Of a stretch of 64,000 nt of DNA, positions 62,809-64,000 are shown piece by piece; the first letter of the stretch is position 1, and every line of letters starts with the position of its first letter. The position numbers were made by a program, and so were the translations under genes. The notes beneath the pieces were generated by a model, which had not been told where the DNA came from, ran no database searches, and worked only from the letters and a program-made list of their open reading frames with translations. The stretch comes from Ascidiimonas meishanensis (GTDB taxonomy: Bacteria; Bacteroidota; Bacteroidia; Flavobacteriales; Flavobacteriaceae), in the NCBI RefSeq assembly GCF_037782385.1, contig NZ_JBBEXD010000006.1:186001-250000 (forward strand), written 5' to 3'.

Positions 62809-63564
62809 ATGAACCCTATTTGGGAATTTTTTCTATTAGTTATTGTAGGTTTTACTACCGGTTTTATAAATACCATGGCAGGTGGAGGCTCTTTAATAAC
62901 GCTGCCTATTCTCATTTTTTTAGGTTTACCTGCAGACGTGGCTAATGGCACTAACAGGATTCCCACATTTATTCAAAGTATAGCTTCTATTGCTGGATAT
63001 AAAAGTAAAGGATTAAAGATAAAACCTTTTGCATGGTATCTAAGTATAGTGGCATTTGCAGGCGCTTTAATAGGGGTGAATCTGGCATTGGATGTAAAGG
63101 GGGAGCTATTCAACCGTATTCTGGCTATTGTGATGGTGGTGGTGGTAGTTTTTATGGTAATTAAGCCTAAAAATGTTTCAGGATATTTAGAAGAACGTAC
63201 TAAAGGAAAATACTTTTGGATGAGTATTTTTATATTTTTCTTCATTGGAATTTATGCGGGTTTTATACAAGCGGGTACGGGGATATTTACGTTACTAGTA
63301 CTCTCTTCTGTAAACCATATTTCTTTAGTAAAAGGGAATGTAATTAAGGCGGTAATGATCTTGATTCTCACAACAGGAGCACTTACCATATTTATACTCA
63401 ATGTAGAAATAAATTGGAGATACGGACTGTATATGTCACTTGGAAATGCTTTTGGCGCATGGTGGAGTAGCCGTTGGTCTGTAAATAAAGGAGATAAAAC
63501 TGTAAAAATATTTCTCATGATCATGGTAATTGCAATGGCAATCAAACTATGGTTTTTTGATTAA
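62809..63564 (+). CDS. TauE/SafE-family membrane permease
   Basis: 251 residues, about eight hydrophobic segments. The two-fold pattern of the family is clear: first half GFTTGFINTMAGGGSLITLPILIFLGLPADVANGTNR, second half GIYAGFIQAGTGIFTLLVLSSVNHISLVKGNVIKA. Members export or import sulfite, sulfoacetate or other organosulfur anions; substrate here is open. Single gene; the next gene starts 257 bp later. Confidence 0.9.
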   Translation: MNPIWEFFLLVIVGFTTGFINTMAGGGSLITLPILIFLGLPADVANGTNRIPTFIQSIASIAGYKSKGLKIKPFAWYLSIVAFAGALIGVNLALDVKGELFNRILAIVMVVVVVFMVIKPKNVSGYLEERTKGKYFWMSIFIFFFIGIYAGFIQAGTGIFTLLVLSSVNHISLVKGNVIKAVMILILTTGALTIFILNVEINWRYGLYMSLGNAFGAWWSSRWSVNKGDKTVKIFLMIMVIAMAIKLWFFD

Positions 63565-63821
63565 AAGCCTTTTGATTAAAACAAATAACAATTGCCATAC
63601 TACACTTTAAACTCCAATTGAAAAGTAGTATTTTTACGATATATTACTTAAATAAAGGTTTTGATTACGGGTATAAAAGCTTTTATTATTCTGGGGAGTT
63701 CTGGAAGTAAATGAAATGGGGACAATAAGTTGTAGTAATGATGAAGAAATAAATGGTATACCTGAAAAAAAGTAAATAACAGATTTGAAAAATTGAAGAC
63801 AAATAATTAAAAAAAATACAG

Positions 63822-64000
63822 ATGAATATAATTGAAAAACTGCAATGGCGGTATGCCACAAAGAAGTTTGATAATCAAAAAAAATTAAGTAGAGAGTCAA
63901 TTGAAACCTTGAAAAAAGCGTTTGATTTAACCGCTACTTCTTATGGATTACAACCCATTAAATTAGTGATTGTAAGTGATGACAAAGTAAAGGAAGAATT
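63822..64000 (+). CDS. Nitroreductase-family NAD(P)H-dependent oxidoreductase, N-terminal part (runs off the window)
   Basis: ATG at 63822; 59 codons are visible and the frame is open at the right edge. The start MNIIEKLQWRYATKKFDNQKKLS then ETLKKAFDLTATSYGLQPIKLVIVSD matches the FMN-binding N-terminus of nitroreductases of the NfsB/YdgI type (RxATKxFD and S-x-GLQP). Cytosolic flavoprotein; substrate unknown. Confidence 0.88.
   Translation, partial: MNIIEKLQWRYATKKFDNQKKLSRESIETLKKAFDLTATSYGLQPIKLVIVSDDKVKEE

Overview
The window looks like the chromosome of a marine Bacteroidota bacterium of the Flavobacteriia type. The DNA is AT-rich and there are no clear Shine-Dalgarno sites. Two secreted proteins carry the C-terminal type IX secretion (T9SS) sorting domain of this phylum. 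Lipobox proteins, LytTR two-component genes and the HU-HIG style DNA-binding protein also fit. Species cannot be fixed from the sequence alone.

Left part (1-34 kb). Positions 1-5.2 kb are the end of a polyketide/peptide biosynthetic cluster: a truncated megaenzyme ending in a methyltransferase, an ABC exporter (ATPase plus two permeases), and a stand-alone acyltransferase-like protein whose malonate-binding Arg appears replaced by Gln, as in proofreading acyl hydrolases. At 5.8-9.9 kb are two paralogous leucine-rich-repeat (LRR) proteins with a shared cysteine-bearing C-terminal domain and a basic tail resembling a bipartite nuclear localisation signal. At 10.2-13.3 kb four genes (ABA4-like membrane protein, second membrane protein, LytS-type kinase, LytTR regulator) form an operon. 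At 13.8-21.4 kb six tightly packed genes form an envelope transport operon: LolA-like periplasmic protein, two FtsX/MacB-type permeases, ATPase, beta-barrel, P-type ATPase. Then come small envelope proteins, an SLC13 transporter, a NosY-like permease fragment, an AraC regulator next to a bestrophin channel, and a molybdenum hydroxylase locus (XdhC, large subunit, 2Fe-2S subunit, dihaem cytochrome c).

Right part (34-62.3 kb) is an accessory region ending at a tRNA-Ser(UGA) gene. It is saturated with repeats: 290-bp MITE-like elements with imperfect terminal inverted repeats, REP-like palindromes, an 18-bp tandem array, a perfect 443-bp tandem duplication carrying a GIY-YIG nuclease gene, a 3-kb tandem duplication, two 5 x 20-bp arrays, and a 168-bp triplication abutting the tRNA. 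Between the repeats lie an HU-like protein, two unknown genes with non-ATG starts, a complete type I restriction-modification system (hsdM-hsdS-hsdR), two giant proteins of unknown function (1682 and 1229 residues) in a locally GC-richer operon, and two secreted tyrosinase-like copper proteins, each followed upstream by a decayed serine-hydrolase (beta-lactamase family) remnant. No integrase or transposase was found, so repeat-mediated recombination is the most economical explanation for the layout.

Far right (62.8-64 kb): a TauE/SafE-type permease and the first 59 codons of a nitroreductase-like protein that runs off the window.
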